This document shows positions 17,509 to 28,053 of a stretch of DNA of 64,000 nucleotides, in pieces. Source of the stretch: Methanococcoides methylutens. GTDB lineage: Archaea > Halobacteriota > Methanosarcinia > Methanosarcinales > Methanosarcinaceae. Numbering within the stretch: the stretch's first letter is position 1; each line of letters opens with the position of its first letter. Under the pieces are notes generated by a model that saw only the letters and a program-made list of their open reading frames with translations, had not been told where the DNA came from and searched no databases. The position numbers and the translations under genes were made by a program. Location of the stretch: contig NZ_JRHO01000014.1 in the NCBI RefSeq assembly GCF_000765475.1, positions 155,574-219,573 of the forward strand, read 5' to 3'.

Positions 17509-19527
17509 TCAGAACAGGCCTCTTCCGATGAACAGGGAAGAGAACAGGATCGCGATCATGTTAACTACCTTGATCAGTGCGTTAAGAGCTGGACCTGATG
17601 TGTCCTTGAATGGGTCACCGACCGTGTCACCGACAATTGCTGCCTTGTGAGCATCGGAACCCTTTCCGCCGTGTTCTCCGTCTTCGATGAGCTTCTTTGC
17701 GTTATCCCATGCCCCACCACCATTGTTCATGGTCATAGCAAGGAGAAGACCTGCAACGATGATACCGATAAGCAATCCACCAAGGGCTTCCGGACCAAGC
17801 ACGAATCCAACTAAAAGTGGAACGAAGATAGCAAGGATACCTGGAATTGCCATTTCACGAATAGCTGCTGCAGTAACGATGTCCACACACTTACCGTATT
17901 CTGGCTTTGCGGTACCTTCCATGATACCAGGGATTTCCCTGAACTGGCGGCGAACTTCGTTCACGATACCGAATGCTGCAGTTCCTACTGCCCTCATTGT
18001 GACAGCAGTGAACAGGAATGGGAGCAGTCCACCGATAAGGAGACCAACAAGGACGATAGGATTATCAAGGCTGAGTGAACCTGCTTCAAGGTTGACCTTG
18101 TGCCTGTAATCTGCGAAGAGTGCCAGTGCACCTAGTGCTGCGGAACCAATTGCGTAACCCTTTGTTACTGCCTTTGTGGTGTTTCCAACTGCATCAAGTG
18201 CATCAGTGATCTTACGTACCTCTTCAGGCATATGTGCCATTTCAGCGATACCACCAGCATTGTCGGTGATAGGACCGTATGAGTCAAGAGCCACGATCAT
18301 ACCGGTGGTTGACAACATTGCTGCTGCTGCAATAGCAATACCGTAAACACCCATTGCAGGATCAGTTGCACCGCCTACTACGAAGTAGGATGCAAGGATA
18401 CCGGCAACGATGATGATAAGTGGAAGTGCAGTACTTTCGAATCCAATTGCAAGACCGGAGATGACATTTGTACCAGCACCGGTTTCGGATGCTCCGGCAA
18501 TTGTCTTGACCGGACGGAAGCTTGTGGAAGTGTAATACTCTGTAAATATTACCATCAATACCATTATGATGATACCCACAATGGATGCGTAGTATAATCT
18601 CATGTCGCCCATGAGGGAATCGGTAACGAAATAGAATGCGATCAGACTAAGAATTGCTGATACTGCAACACCCTTATAGAGCGCTTTCATTATCTTTCCA
18701 TCGTTGCCTACTTTCACGAAGAAGATAGAGATGATGGAAGCAAAGATAGCCACTGAACCGAGGATCAATGGGTAAAGGATAGCGTTTGGATATGATTCAA
18801 GGATCAGGGAACCAAGAAGCATTGATGCGAGGACAGTAACGACATATGTCTCGAACAGATCTGCACCCATTCCAGCACAGTCACCAACATTGTCACCTAC
18901 GTTGTCAGCAATGACACCAGCGTTCCTTGGATCATCCTCAGGAATACCAGCCTCGATCTTACCCACAAGATCAGCACCGACATCGGCAGCCTTTGTGAAG
19001 ATACCCCCACCGACCCTTGCGAAAAGGCTGATAAGACTTGCACCGAAACCGAATCCGACTACAAGATCAACATCGCCGAAAAGGATGTAGAAACCACTGG
19101 TACCCAGGAGTGCAAGACCTACTACTGCAAGTCCTGTTACAGCCCCACCGCGGAATGCGACAGACATTGCTTCCTGCAAGCTTTTTGAAGCTGCGTGTGC
19201 TGTCCTGACATTAGCCCTGACAGATACGTTCATTCCAACATATCCAGCAAGTGCGGATGCAGCTGCACCAACGATGAATCCGATTGCGATCTTGCCACTA
19301 TCATCTCCCAGAAGGAAGAACATAAGCGCAGCAAGAATAATTGCTACTACAGCTACGGTCTTATACTGACGGTTCAGATAAGCCATAGCACCCTCCTGGA
19401 TCGCAAGTGATATCTCCTGCATCTCCTTTGTACCGGTTCCTTCCTTAAGGACACGGGAAGCAAAGAATGCAGCGAATACCAAGCTTACGATACCTGCCAG
19501 AGGGGCAAGGTAAATTAAACTCTCCAT
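17509..19527 (-). CDS. hppA: Membrane-bound proton pyrophosphatase (K+-independent type)
   Basis: Sixteen-helix pump of about 672 residues that couples PPi hydrolysis to ion export. The pyrophosphate site is visible in [20 protein letters not shown] and [19 protein letters not shown], and a second conserved acidic region near the C-terminus ([14 protein letters not shown]). The residue deciding K+ dependence is Lys in [11 protein letters not shown]+-dependent enzymes have Ala there, so this should be a K+-independent proton pump. I prefer the second in-frame ATG (at 19527), which lies 9 nt after GAGG. It would recover energy from PPi made by acetyl-CoA synthetase and biosynthesis. Confidence 0.95.
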   Translation of the reverse strand: MESLIYLAPLAGIVSLVFAAFFASRVLKEGTGTKEMQEISLAIQEGAMAYLNRQYKTVAVVAIILAALMFFLLGDDSGKIAIGFIVGAAASALAGYVGMNVSVRANVRTAHAASKSLQEAMSVAFRGGAVTGLAVVGLALLGTSGFYILFGDVDLVVGFGFGASLISLFARVGGGIFTKAADVGADLVGKIEAGIPEDDPRNAGVIADNVGDNVGDCAGMGADLFETYVVTVLASMLLGSLILESYPNAILYPLILGSVAIFASIISIFFVKVGNDGKIMKALYKGVAVSAILSLIAFYFVTDSLMGDMRLYYASIVGIIIMVLMVIFTEYYTSTSFRPVKTIAGASETGAGTNVISGLAIGFESTALPLIIIVAGILASYFVVGGATDPAMGVYGIAIAAAAMLSTTGMIVALDSYGPITDNAGGIAEMAHMPEEVRKITDALDAVGNTTKAVTKGYAIGSAALGALALFADYRHKVNLEAGSLSLDNPIVLVGLLIGGLLPFLFTAVTMRAVGTAAFGIVNEVRRQFREIPGIMEGTAKPEYGKCVDIVTAAAIREMAIPGILAIFVPLLVGFVLGPEALGGLLIGIIVAGLLLAMTMNNGGGAWDNAKKLIEDGEHGGKGSDAHKAAIVGDTVGDPFKDTSGPALNALIKVVNMIAILFSSLFIGRGLF

Positions 19528-19810
19528 AATCATACTCCTCTTTGTTTAGATCTAATTAATGATCAATATGATATTTTTATAATCGTAACCACATACAAAT
19601 CCATTGAAGGATTGCTTTGTTTACTTATATATTAATGCTAAAAGCAGGTTGAAATAGAACACACTAAATATGAATGTATCGATTGGAAAATGTTAAACTG
19701 TTATGAACTAAGCTCGATCTCTACAATTCTGATTGTTTTAACTCCAATTATATTCATTCTTCCAAAGAAAATGCGTTAGTAATATCTACATGTAGCACAA
19801 TCCTGTTAAT

Positions 19811-20260
19811 ATGAAAGTGCTTTCTTTTCTTGTGTTATTCATATTATTTTCTTCTGTTTCGATGCCTGCGTTAGCGCAGGAAGTAAAAGAAGAAAATGAT
19901 TTTATGCATTTTGACAGGATGGTCATGCGCTTTGATGAAACGAATGCATATGTGACAGTGACCTATGACCTTGATACATTCGCCAGAATGTACGTGCTGG
20001 CATTCGGTACACGCCACCTTGAATCATCCTTCGATAGCATCTTTTCGGAATATGAAGAAGCAGAAATTGAAGAGATCGGTTACGATACTGCAATTATTAA
20101 ATTAAAGGATGTTTCCAGATTAAGCGACAGTTACTACCTGCACGACAGCCGCGACCTGGGAACAAATATTGACTCCCTGCAAGTTATATATCCCGGTGGA
20201 ACTACAAAGACACTTACAGATGTCAAAGTAACACCAAATATCTTCTATGATAAAAGCTGA
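19811..20260 (+). CDS. Small exported protein of unknown function
   Basis: 149 residues with a clear Sec signal peptide (MKVLSFLVLFILFSSVSMPALAQ region, cleavage probably after ALA). The remainder is acidic and predicted mostly beta (AYVTVTYDLDTFARMYV). No lipobox, catalytic motif or membrane anchor after the signal. I do not recognise the family. It stands alone between the pyrophosphatase (divergent) and the pseudoknot-forming intergenic region. Confidence 0.7.
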   Translation: MKVLSFLVLFILFSSVSMPALAQEVKEENDFMHFDRMVMRFDETNAYVTVTYDLDTFARMYVLAFGTRHLESSFDSIFSEYEEAEIEEIGYDTAIIKLKDVSRLSDSYYLHDSRDLGTNIDSLQVIYPGGTTKTLTDVKVTPNIFYDKS

Positions 20261-20410
20261 TATGTATAATGTTCCATACTATAGTTACAGCCTTAGGCAA
20301 TTGAATGAAGCTATTGAGATATACCTTGAAGAAATAATTGACCTTCGACCATAAATCGATCAGTATTTTTATTAAAAGTAAGTTTATTATAAAAACATCA
20401 TGATTAATAA

Positions 20411-20425
20411 TTATATGTTTATATG
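20411..20425 (+). promoter_or_regulatory. TATA box upstream of the pseudoknot element
   Basis: TTATATGTTTATATG contains two overlapping archaeal TATA-like elements. The second is centred about 25 nt before 20446, which would start a transcript two bases before the first pseudoknot arm. Confidence 0.5.
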
Positions 20426-20445
20426 ATTGAAACATATTGTTAATT

Positions 20446-20545
20446 AGAGCGCAGGCTTTACATACGTACCACCACCCACACCGCCAGGTGATCCCCCAAT
20501 CATGCACTTTCCTGCGCTTCCCCTCACCTGGTAACTGGCAATTGG
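20446..20545 (+). ncRNA. Candidate structured RNA with an H-type pseudoknot
   Basis: Two perfect 8-bp stems interleave: AGCGCAGG (20448-20455) with CCTGCGCT (20511-20518), and CCAGGTGA (20484-20491) with TCACCTGG (20524-20531). The order is A, B, A', B', as in an H-type pseudoknot, with a 5-nt third loop. CCAAT (20496-20500) and ATTGG (20541-20545) offer a further alternative pairing. The region is markedly GC-richer than its AT-rich surroundings and has a TATA box at the right distance on the plus strand. It might be a free small RNA or the distal leader of acs, which starts 200 nt downstream. The strand is inferred from the promoter only. No RNase P, SRP or tRNA signature is present. Confidence 0.5.
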
Positions 20546-20746
20546 TCTTGCACACATACTAATGACCCGGATTGACTACAAAATGGAGAGAGAATTCAAA
20601 ATAAAACTATAGTTGGTTGAGAGAAAATTAGAACTTCTGATGAATCATATGCCATAAAGATAAAACATTTGACCACTACATATATTACTTAATTAATCGT
20701 TATAATTATTAAGCAATCTTAGATAATCTACAGGTCTTGTTAACAA

Positions 20747-22693
20747 ATGACAGAAAGAATCGAATCTTTACTTAAGGAACAGAAGAAGTACTATCCACCG
20801 GAAGAATTTGTCAGGCAGGCTAACATGAAAGACCCCCTGATATATGAAAAAGCGGAAGAGGACTTTGAAGGGTTCTGGGAAGATCTTGCCCACAACATCG
20901 ACTGGTTCGAAAAATGGGATACTGTCCTTGACTGGCAGCCACCTCACGCAAAGTGGTTCACCGGTGCAAAACTGAATGCATCCTATAACTGTCTGGACCG
21001 CCATATTTCAAAGCATGGTGATAAGACAGCCCTTATATGGGAAGGAGAGATGGAAAATTCAGAGACCTACACATATAAGGAACTGTTAGATGAAACTGCT
21101 CGTTTTGCTGCCGCATTAAAAGAAATGGGAGTGAAGAAAGGCGACGTTGTAACGATCTACCTGCCCATGATACCTGAAGCGGTGATCTCCATGCTTGCAT
21201 GCTCCAGGATCGGTGCACCCCACAGCGTTGTCTTTGCAGGTTTTTCCTCAGAAGCTCTTGCACAGCGTGTGACTGATGCGAACAGCCGATATATCATTAC
21301 ATGCGATGGTTATTTCCACAAAGGAAAACTGGTGGAACAGAAAGAGAAGGCTGATCGGGGACTTGAGAATACAACATGTGTGGAAAAGGTTATTGTAACA
21401 AACCATGCTGCCAATGCCATCGCCATGAAAGAGGAAAGGGACATCTGGTGGGATGAACTCATACACAATGTTGATTCAGTCTGTGAACCTGAACAAATGG
21501 ATGCTGAAGACATATTGTTCCTGATGTACACCAGTGGGACTACAGGAAAACCAAAGGGTGTTGTCCATACAACCGGTGGCTATATGGTAGGCACAAATGT
21601 GACTTCTAAATGGATATTCGACCTGAAGGATGATGATATATTCTGGTGTACAGCCGATGTTGGATGGATAACAGGACATTCCTACCTGGTATATGGTCCT
21701 CTCTCTAACGGGGCAACCATTGTAATGCATGAAGGTGCACCGGACTATCCGGACAAGGGCAGGTTCTGGGATATCGTGGAAAAATACGGCGTAACTATCT
21801 TCTACACAGCACCTACCGCAATACGAACGTTCATGAAGTGGGGAGATGACATTCCTGCAAAGTACGACCTATCATCCCTGCGACTGCTTGGAAGTGTTGG
21901 AGAGCCAATCAACCCGAAAGCCTGGCTATGGTACTACGAGATCATCGGCAACTCCAACTGCCCAATTGTGGATACCTGGTGGCAGACCGAAACAGGCATG
22001 ATCATGATAAGTCCACTACCCGGACTCACAACAATGAAACCAGGTACTGCAACCAGACCATTCCCCGGAATAAAGGCTTCTGTACTTGATGAGGAAGGTA
22101 ATGAAGTCCCTGAGGGTGAAGGTGGATACCTTGCCATTGAGAGACCATGGCCTAGTATGATCAGGACAATAAACGGGGATGAACAGAGATTCCTTGATAC
22201 CTACTGGAGCAAGTGGGGTACAGATCGATACCTTGCAGGAGATGGTGCACGCAGGGACAAGGACGGGTACTTCTGGGTACTTGGACGTCTGGACGATGTC
22301 ATCAAGGTTTCCGGCCACAGGCTCGGTACAATGGAGATCGAAAGCTCACTTGTATCACATAAGGCAGTTGCAGAAGCTGCAGTTGATGGAAAGACCGATG
22401 AGATCAAAGGCGAGGTAGTCGTTGCTTACGTGATCCTTGAATCAGATGCACAGGCCAGTGATGAGCTTAAACAGGAATTAAAGGAACATGTCGTGGATGA
22501 GATCGGTGCCATAGCACGTCCGAAACAGATCATATTCACAGATGAAGTTCCAAAGACAAGAAGCGGTAAGATCATGAGGCGTGTCCTGAAAGCAATTACC
22601 AATGACACAGAGGTAGGAGATATTACAACTCTCCAGAACCCTGCTGTGGTCGAGGAACTTAAAAGAAAGGTTAATGAGCTAAGGGAACATTGA
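20747..22693 (+). CDS. acs: Acetyl-CoA synthetase (AMP-forming)
   Basis: Activates acetate with ATP and CoA, releasing AMP and PPi. At 648 residues it is full length. The AMP-binding P-loop [12 protein letters not shown] lies near 261, followed by WWQTETG and [18 protein letters not shown]. The catalytic lysine is Lys608 in TRSGKIMRR, the usual target of regulatory acetylation. A TATA-like ACATATATTAC at about 20677-20687 probably drives it. pyrF follows 52 nt later and may be cotranscribed. The PPi product links it functionally to the membrane pyrophosphatase upstream. Confidence 0.96.
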   Translation: MTERIESLLKEQKKYYPPEEFVRQANMKDPLIYEKAEEDFEGFWEDLAHNIDWFEKWDTVLDWQPPHAKWFTGAKLNASYNCLDRHISKHGDKTALIWEGEMENSETYTYKELLDETARFAAALKEMGVKKGDVVTIYLPMIPEAVISMLACSRIGAPHSVVFAGFSSEALAQRVTDANSRYIITCDGYFHKGKLVEQKEKADRGLENTTCVEKVIVTNHAANAIAMKEERDIWWDELIHNVDSVCEPEQMDAEDILFLMYTSGTTGKPKGVVHTTGGYMVGTNVTSKWIFDLKDDDIFWCTADVGWITGHSYLVYGPLSNGATIVMHEGAPDYPDKGRFWDIVEKYGVTIFYTAPTAIRTFMKWGDDIPAKYDLSSLRLLGSVGEPINPKAWLWYYEIIGNSNCPIVDTWWQTETGMIMISPLPGLTTMKPGTATRPFPGIKASVLDEEGNEVPEGEGGYLAIERPWPSMIRTINGDEQRFLDTYWSKWGTDRYLAGDGARRDKDGYFWVLGRLDDVIKVSGHRLGTMEIESSLVSHKAVAEAAVDGKTDEIKGEVVVAYVILESDAQASDELKQELKEHVVDEIGAIARPKQIIFTDEVPKTRSGKIMRRVLKAITNDTEVGDITTLQNPAVVEELKRKVNELREH

Positions 22694-22745
22694 AGCCGTT
22701 AGTAACCTAATACTTGTTCCAAAACCAGGATACAGGAGATGCCCT

Positions 22746-23393
22746 ATGGAAAAGAAAAATTGCTTGATCCTTGCCCTCGATGTCACAGACAGGGAAAATG
22801 CCCTGCGTATCGCTAATGAAGTATCTGAATATGTGGATTCCATAAAGGTCGGATATCCACTTGTACTTGGAGAAGGACTGGGCATCGTTAAAGAATTAGC
22901 CGAGCTTGCTCCTGTTATTGCTGATTTTAAAGTTGCTGACATCCCCAATACCGACCGCCTTATCTGCGAACAGGTATTCAAAGCCGGAGCTGACGCGGTC
23001 ATTACACACGGATTTACAGGGCGTGACAGCCTGGACTCCTGTGTAAAGGTCGCAGAGGAATATGGCAGGGACGTCTACGTTGTAACAGAAATGAGCCACC
23101 CCGGCGGTGTGGAATTCTTCCGTCCTGTTGCAGAGACCATTGCCCAGATGGCCGCAGATGCCGGAGCTACAGGTGTTGTTGCACCAGCTACAAGACCTGA
23201 AAGGGTCAGGGATATCCGCAAGATCATCGGTAATGATCTGCACATAATCTCACCTGGCGTAGGTGCACAGGGTGGCAGTGCTGCCGATGTTATCAATGCA
23301 GGTGCTGACTGGGTGATCGTAGGACGTAGTATCTATAACTCAGATTCCCCTGCTGATGCTGCCATGAAAATATGCAATGATATGAAATGCTGA
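22746..23393 (+). CDS. pyrF: Orotidine 5'-phosphate decarboxylase
   Basis: Last step of UMP synthesis. A 215-residue single TIM barrel with the catalytic D-x-K-x-x-D tetrad element [10 protein letters not shown] (Asp60, Lys62, Asp65) and Lys34 in DSIKVGYPL. The phosphate-binding end reads [10 protein letters not shown] and [13 protein letters not shown]. It has a good GGAG 7 nt before the ATG. It lies between acs and cbiZ on the same strand. Confidence 0.96.
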   Translation: MEKKNCLILALDVTDRENALRIANEVSEYVDSIKVGYPLVLGEGLGIVKELAELAPVIADFKVADIPNTDRLICEQVFKAGADAVITHGFTGRDSLDSCVKVAEEYGRDVYVVTEMSHPGGVEFFRPVAETIAQMAADAGATGVVAPATRPERVRDIRKIIGNDLHIISPGVGAQGGSAADVINAGADWVIVGRSIYNSDSPADAAMKICNDMKC

Positions 23394-23623
23394 TCTGTTA
23401 TTGCCTATGATGATTAACTTTTCTGAGCAATGATGAACCCTATGAGTACTGAGGCAAAACAGATCTGTCTGAAATATAAGTAAATATATTCAGAACCAGC
23501 CATTAATAGATAACAAACATAAGCAATTACTGAAATTGTTGCACAAAGGGTAGTGGTTAGACGGAACGCAAAATACTTTTTGAAACCTCTGCAGGGGAAC
23601 TTGCATACCTGCAGGATAATTCT

Positions 23624-24661
23624 TTGGTAGTAAAACTTCCAGAAGGAAGAAGGACACTCACAACTTCGTGGCTCAACGGAGGATACAGTGAGGAGCTGGA
23701 GGTGGTCTTCAATCACATGATCCCACACCGAAGCCATGGTGCTAGTGACCTTGAGGGCGGAAGTGTTCCCGAATACCTCAGGATAGTTGCAGGCAGACTT
23801 GGACTTGAGCCCAACAAGGCATCAGGGATGCTTACAACCGCGAAAATGGAAAATGCAGTTGTTGTTTCTGATTCATTCAGGGGTCTTGAGGTCACAGCAA
23901 TTATAACCGGCGGAGTTGAAATAAACGGTGGCCGTGCTGGAGATCCTTCATCTTATTATCAGGAAGATGAAAGGTTCGAACCAGTTGGCGGTACGATAAA
24001 CATTATTTTGTTAATAGGAGCAGACCTGCCAGCATATTCAATGGCAAGGTCTTTGATGACCGCAACCGAAGCAAAGAGTGCAGCATTACAGCAGCTTATG
24101 GCACCCAGTCGTTATTCAAGCGGGATAGCAACAGGTACAGGAACTGATATGATAACTGTTGTTGCAGACACCACCAGTAAGCTAAAGCTTACAGATTCCG
24201 GAAAGCATTCTAAATTAGGAGAACTTATCGGAAAATGCGTTCTCGAAGCCGTAACAAAAGCTGTTGGGATCCAATCGGACATAAAACCGATCACCCAGCG
24301 TGATATGCTGGTAAGACTTGACCGTTTCGGTATCGATGAAGCAAGATACTGGAAAGTGGCATCAACTCTGGAGGGTGAGAACAAGAAACCCGGATTCATA
24401 GAGCAACTTCGTAAGATATCACGAAACCCGGCACTTGTAGCTGCAACTGTTTCCGTGCTCCACATCATCGATGAAATATCATGGGGACTCATTCCGGAAA
24501 ATGCAGGCAGAAAGGCTGCTTTTGCGATCATGAGAGAACTCCCAAAGGTACTGGACATGGATCTAGAGGTCCCTGCAGATGAACTTTTGAATGAGTACGA
24601 TAGCATTCTTGATAACTGGATAGTTGTCACCTCCTGGATCGTGAAGAATAACATTTCCTGA
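23624..24661 (+). CDS. cbiZ: Adenosylcobinamide amidohydrolase
   Basis: CbiZ opens the amide link of adenosylcobinamide during archaeal corrinoid salvage, feeding cobamide synthesis needed by methyltransferases. Recognisable blocks are TTSWLNGGYSEELEVVFNH, the AIITGGVEINGGRAGD centre and GTINIILLIGADLPAYSMARS. The only usual start in frame is TTG at 23624. However, the frame reads plausibly upstream as KILFETSAGELAYLQ back to a TAG at 23558 without any ATG, GTG or TTG, so the N-terminus may be mis-set, use an unusual start, or be affected by a frameshift. Residues after about 220 form a C-terminal extension beyond the core CbiZ domain. Confidence 0.88.
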   Translation: MVVKLPEGRRTLTTSWLNGGYSEELEVVFNHMIPHRSHGASDLEGGSVPEYLRIVAGRLGLEPNKASGMLTTAKMENAVVVSDSFRGLEVTAIITGGVEINGGRAGDPSSYYQEDERFEPVGGTINIILLIGADLPAYSMARSLMTATEAKSAALQQLMAPSRYSSGIATGTGTDMITVVADTTSKLKLTDSGKHSKLGELIGKCVLEAVTKAVGIQSDIKPITQRDMLVRLDRFGIDEARYWKVASTLEGENKKPGFIEQLRKISRNPALVAATVSVLHIIDEISWGLIPENAGRKAAFAIMRELPKVLDMDLEVPADELLNEYDSILDNWIVVTSWIVKNNIS

Positions 24662-24765
24662 TCATCTTTTATAAAAATCTGTATGGTCTTGGTAGCTCAG
24701 GCTTTATCTATACGAAACCTTTATCCATAGAATAACATCCAGTATAACAAAAACATACACATCAA

Positions 24766-24780
24766 ATAAGGAGTCCTTAT
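24766..24780 (+). promoter_or_regulatory. Palindrome containing the Shine-Dalgarno of the HD protein
   Basis: ATAAGGA-G-TCCTTAT is a perfect inverted repeat with a single central base, ending one base before the ATG. The Shine-Dalgarno AAGGAG lies inside it. It could be an operator overlapping the start or simply self-complementary leader sequence. Confidence 0.4.
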
Positions 24781-24781
24781 C

Positions 24782-25645
24782 ATGAAAATACGAGAGCTTA
24801 TAATCCAACACTGTGACAACACTGAGAATAAAGGAAATGGACTTCTGATCCATACAGGACATCCTGCCGAACCTATCGAAACCCCCGAACTGTTCAACTA
24901 TCTGGATTTCCTTTCTGATGAGCCTTCAAGGAAGATCTGGCACAGCGATGATTATCGGATGATATTAACTGAGATCGATGGGGAGCTTACAGTCTACGAA
25001 CATGTAAGGCTGTCAAACTACAGGATACAGTTACTTGACCTACGTGAAAAATACGGAGAAAAGGAAGAGAAAGACCTTACAGAACTTGCGGATATATTCT
25101 CTTTCGTTAGCTATGAACATAGAAATAGTACAAGGAAATCAGGAGTTCCATATATTACTCATCCAATGGACGTAGCATCCATACTGATAAAAGAGAATGC
25201 ACCATCGGAACTTATTTTTGCAGGATTGCTCCATGACATCGTTGAAGATACAGACGTTAACATTGTAACTATAAGAAGAAGATATGGACCGGCAGTCGGT
25301 GATTATGTGGAAGCTGTTACCGAACCTGTTGAGCTCAGGGAAGCTGCGGGAGGGGACAAAGCACAAACCTGGAAAGAAAGAAAAGAGTATACCATCAAAA
25401 GGATAAGTAGAGCAAATTCCGAGATCAGACTTCTAGCATGTGCGGACAAGCTTGCCAACATCAGAGACCTTATCAGTGAGATTAAGCAGGAAGGAGAGGA
25501 GTTCTGGGATAAATTCAATGCACCAAAGAGCGATCAGGAATGGTATTACCGTTCAATGTTGGAAGTTTTTGCTACCGGTCCGCAGAATATCGCAGACACC
25601 CGTGCATACCGTGATTACAAAGATTGTGTAAATGAGCTGTTCTGA
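24782..25645 (+). CDS. HD-domain phosphohydrolase (SpoT/MESH1-like)
   Basis: 287 residues. A poorly conserved first 95 residues precede an HD domain with SGVPYITHPMDVA (His127), GLLHDIVEDTD (His151-Asp152 and Glu155-Asp156) and the later ADKLANIRDL aspartate. This is the metal-dependent hydrolase core of RelA/SpoT and MESH1 proteins. The synthetase and TGS domains are absent, so it could only hydrolyse a nucleotide such as (p)ppGpp or NADPH. Substrate is inferred from fold only. The start is unambiguous because of the adjacent AAGGAG. Confidence 0.82.
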   Translation: MKIRELIIQHCDNTENKGNGLLIHTGHPAEPIETPELFNYLDFLSDEPSRKIWHSDDYRMILTEIDGELTVYEHVRLSNYRIQLLDLREKYGEKEEKDLTELADIFSFVSYEHRNSTRKSGVPYITHPMDVASILIKENAPSELIFAGLLHDIVEDTDVNIVTIRRRYGPAVGDYVEAVTEPVELREAAGGDKAQTWKERKEYTIKRISRANSEIRLLACADKLANIRDLISEIKQEGEEFWDKFNAPKSDQEWYYRSMLEVFATGPQNIADTRAYRDYKDCVNELF

Positions 25646-25692
25646 ACAGCCTCCTTATAAAAATAGACTTTTTTTAATGTCAGGCTGCCGTT

Positions 25693-26202
25693 TCAGGCAG
25701 TTCTGGCACTTTGGTCCAATGCCATCAGCAACTCATGGACCTTTTGTGAACCTATGAGCAAATGTTTCCCGTTAGTGAACTCGAGCATGACGCCATCGTT
25801 ACCGCTTATGTTGTAGGCTTTACCATTTTTTCCATAGCGTATGCCCCAGCCACCATAATCCCGGAGTGCACTGTAATGCACTGCTTTATAGCTGGCAATG
25901 TCCGTGTAGCCGAATTTTTTGAATGACAGGTGGAATGGGAAGAAACGAACATAAACACCATCGCCGCGCACTTCAGTCACCAGCTTCATGGAGAATATGA
26001 ATACAGGGAACAGGAAACCAAAGATGATAGTCAGAAAGCTCATGGTGGTATCCGATGCAGGATTACTGCCAAAGGGATGTCCAAGCACCAGTTGCTGGTA
26101 AGCCCCATAGAGTGTCATAACTGCGGGGATAAGTACCAGTGAGGTTATCCAGAATTGCCTGAACTTCTGCACTTCCCTGAATGTAGGACTGTTGTTAAGC
26201 AT
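25693..26202 (-). CDS. DUF6141-like two-helix membrane protein
   Basis: 169 residues. An N-terminal REVQKFRQFWI motif is followed by two transmembrane helices (about 20-40 and 53-75), then a beta-rich soluble domain with VRFFPFHLSFKKFGYTDI and GGWGIRYGKNGKAYNISGNDG. The pattern resembles DUF6141/PH-like membrane proteins; function unknown. The last residues LLIGSQKVHELLMALD resemble the end of bacterial PH domains. It is convergent with the HD gene. Confidence 0.65.
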   Translation of the reverse strand: MLNNSPTFREVQKFRQFWITSLVLIPAVMTLYGAYQQLVLGHPFGSNPASDTTMSFLTIIFGFLFPVFIFSMKLVTEVRGDGVYVRFFPFHLSFKKFGYTDIASYKAVHYSALRDYGGWGIRYGKNGKAYNISGNDGVMLEFTNGKHLLIGSQKVHELLMALDQSARTA

Positions 26203-26462
26203 ATTAATTCCCTTACATGTCGATATTTGTTGTATAATTTCTAAATATAGTCAATCGCATAAATATTTATGGCATGATAAGTGGAGAGCGGAAAGAAGGA
26301 GGTACAAATAGCCCTAAAGGAATGCTTAACTAAAATATTTCAAGCCCAATAAAAACAAGAAATTTTTATATCGTACCACAACGAGTAAGAGCAAAAACCT
26401 TCGACCAGCCGGATGCAAGAAATTGCATATATTCTGAAAAACGATACTTAGAAGGAACTAAA

Positions 26463-27860
26463 ATGCCCTCTGACATTACTATCCCGATGTTGCTACTGTC
26501 GGTGCTCATCGGATATACCCTCGGCATATTCTCAGGACTTGTCCCGGGAATACACACGAACAACTTTGCCCTGATGCTGGTAGCGCTCTCCCCCATGCTT
26601 ATGGACAGCGGCATCCTGCCAACCTACATAGCCACAGCAATCCTGGCAAACTCCCTGTCACATACATTCCATGACATTATCCCCGCTGTCTATCTTGGAG
26701 CACCAAATGACGATATGGCGCTGGCAGTACTTCCCGGACACAGGTTGCTGCTCGAGGGTTTCGGCTCGGAGGCCATACGCCTCTCAGCGCTGGGAAGCGC
26801 AGGTTCAGTAGCATTTTCATTAATCATTGCAGTTCCCCTTGCATTTGCTTTCAGCAAGGTCTACCCGACACTACAGAACTACCTTGGATTACTCCTCCTG
26901 CTGATATCTATAAGCCTTATACTGAGCGAGAAAGGTGAATACATTATTAATCAGGGCTCCTTTGTGAAATACAAGTACAAAGCATACGCACTCATCCTCT
27001 TCGTTCTGACCGGATTCCTTGGCCTGTTCGCATTCCGGATGGAAGCCTCAATGCATCCCCTGATCGACTTTGGAGCTCCATCAATACTTCTCCCCCTTCT
27101 CAGTGGACTTTTTGGTGCATCCCAATTGCTCATAAGCCTGTTGTCAGGCTCACACATCCCACCCCAGAGATATTCAAGGATCGAGCTACCTGCTAAAAGG
27201 ATCATCAGAGGAATTATCACTGGCAGTGCAGCCGGCTCCATAGTGGCATGGTTACCGGGAATATCCTCATCCATTGCAGCAGTACTTGCAAGACTATTCA
27301 TCAAAAGCGATTTTGAAAGGAAGAAGGACATCAAGAATAGGAAAAAAGAGGATGAAGATGCCTGTGAAGGATACTACCGCTATGACGATGATGAGTTCTA
27401 CCGGGATGAGACCATGGAAAGCTCAAAAGAGTTCATCGTCTCGGTTTCCGGCGTTAACACGGCAAACGCGATCTTCGGCCTTTTCGCCCTCGCTGTGATA
27501 GGAAAAACAAGAAGTGGAGCAATGGTCGCTATGGACGAGCTTCTGGAAACCGCCAGCCTGACCGCTCAGGACATCATCCTGTTCCTGCTGGTCATCGCCA
27601 CCACAGCACTATTGTCATACATCTCAACAATAGCCATCGGAAACAACATCCACAGGATGCTCGCAAAGCTCGATTATTCAATGATCTGCATTACAGTCCT
27701 TCTGGGCCTCGCACTGATGAGCCTGCTGTTCACCGGCTTCTTTGGCCTGCTCATCTTTGTGATCGCGATCCCCCTTGGCATGTCAGCATCATTCATGAAG
27801 ATAAGGAAGTCGCATGCAATGGGAGTTATACTGTTGCCTGTGATCTTGTATTTTTTGTGA
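26463..27860 (+). CDS. TctA-like (DUF112) integral membrane permease
   Basis: 465-residue protein with 10-12 hydrophobic segments. The N-terminal GIFSGLVPGIHTNNFA and central GSIVAWLPGISSSIAAV are the two inverted-repeat GxxxGxxPG loops that mark the TctA family of tripartite tricarboxylate permeases. A charged cytoplasmic loop of about 60 residues (KKDIKNRKKEDED region) separates the halves. No TctB or TctC partner is nearby, which is usual for archaeal members, so its substrate is unknown. The ATG has AGAAGGA upstream. Confidence 0.83.
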   Translation: MPSDITIPMLLLSVLIGYTLGIFSGLVPGIHTNNFALMLVALSPMLMDSGILPTYIATAILANSLSHTFHDIIPAVYLGAPNDDMALAVLPGHRLLLEGFGSEAIRLSALGSAGSVAFSLIIAVPLAFAFSKVYPTLQNYLGLLLLLISISLILSEKGEYIINQGSFVKYKYKAYALILFVLTGFLGLFAFRMEASMHPLIDFGAPSILLPLLSGLFGASQLLISLLSGSHIPPQRYSRIELPAKRIIRGIITGSAAGSIVAWLPGISSSIAAVLARLFIKSDFERKKDIKNRKKEDEDACEGYYRYDDDEFYRDETMESSKEFIVSVSGVNTANAIFGLFALAVIGKTRSGAMVAMDELLETASLTAQDIILFLLVIATTALLSYISTIAIGNNIHRMLAKLDYSMICITVLLGLALMSLLFTGFFGLLIFVIAIPLGMSASFMKIRKSHAMGVILLPVILYFL

Positions 27861-28053
27861 GCTACAGAAATAACTATTGAGGTTCAATGGTAGACCTCTC
27901 AATTGGCAGTGTGACAGAGTTAACTTCAATGACTGTTTTTTCGGATAAAGGCTAGACAAATTTATGACATAAAGTAGGCTGTCACTTCAGATCATAAAAA
28001 GGAAAGTTCAGGAAGCGTCACATGACGTCCCTGCAATACAAATTTGATGTGAA

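Noticed and set aside
20446-20545. RNase P, SRP RNA or tRNA identity for the pseudoknot region
   Set aside because: The region is only about 100 nt, and the conserved cores of these RNAs and a TPsiC arm are absent.
24680-24720. tRNA D-arm-like GGTAGCTCAG
   Set aside because: No acceptor stem, anticodon arm or TPsiC arm can be built around it.
28015-28028. Palindrome CGTCA-CA-TGACG between two convergent genes
   Set aside because: Only 2 nt separate the arms, no promoter is nearby, and a palindrome of this size is expected by chance over 64 kb.
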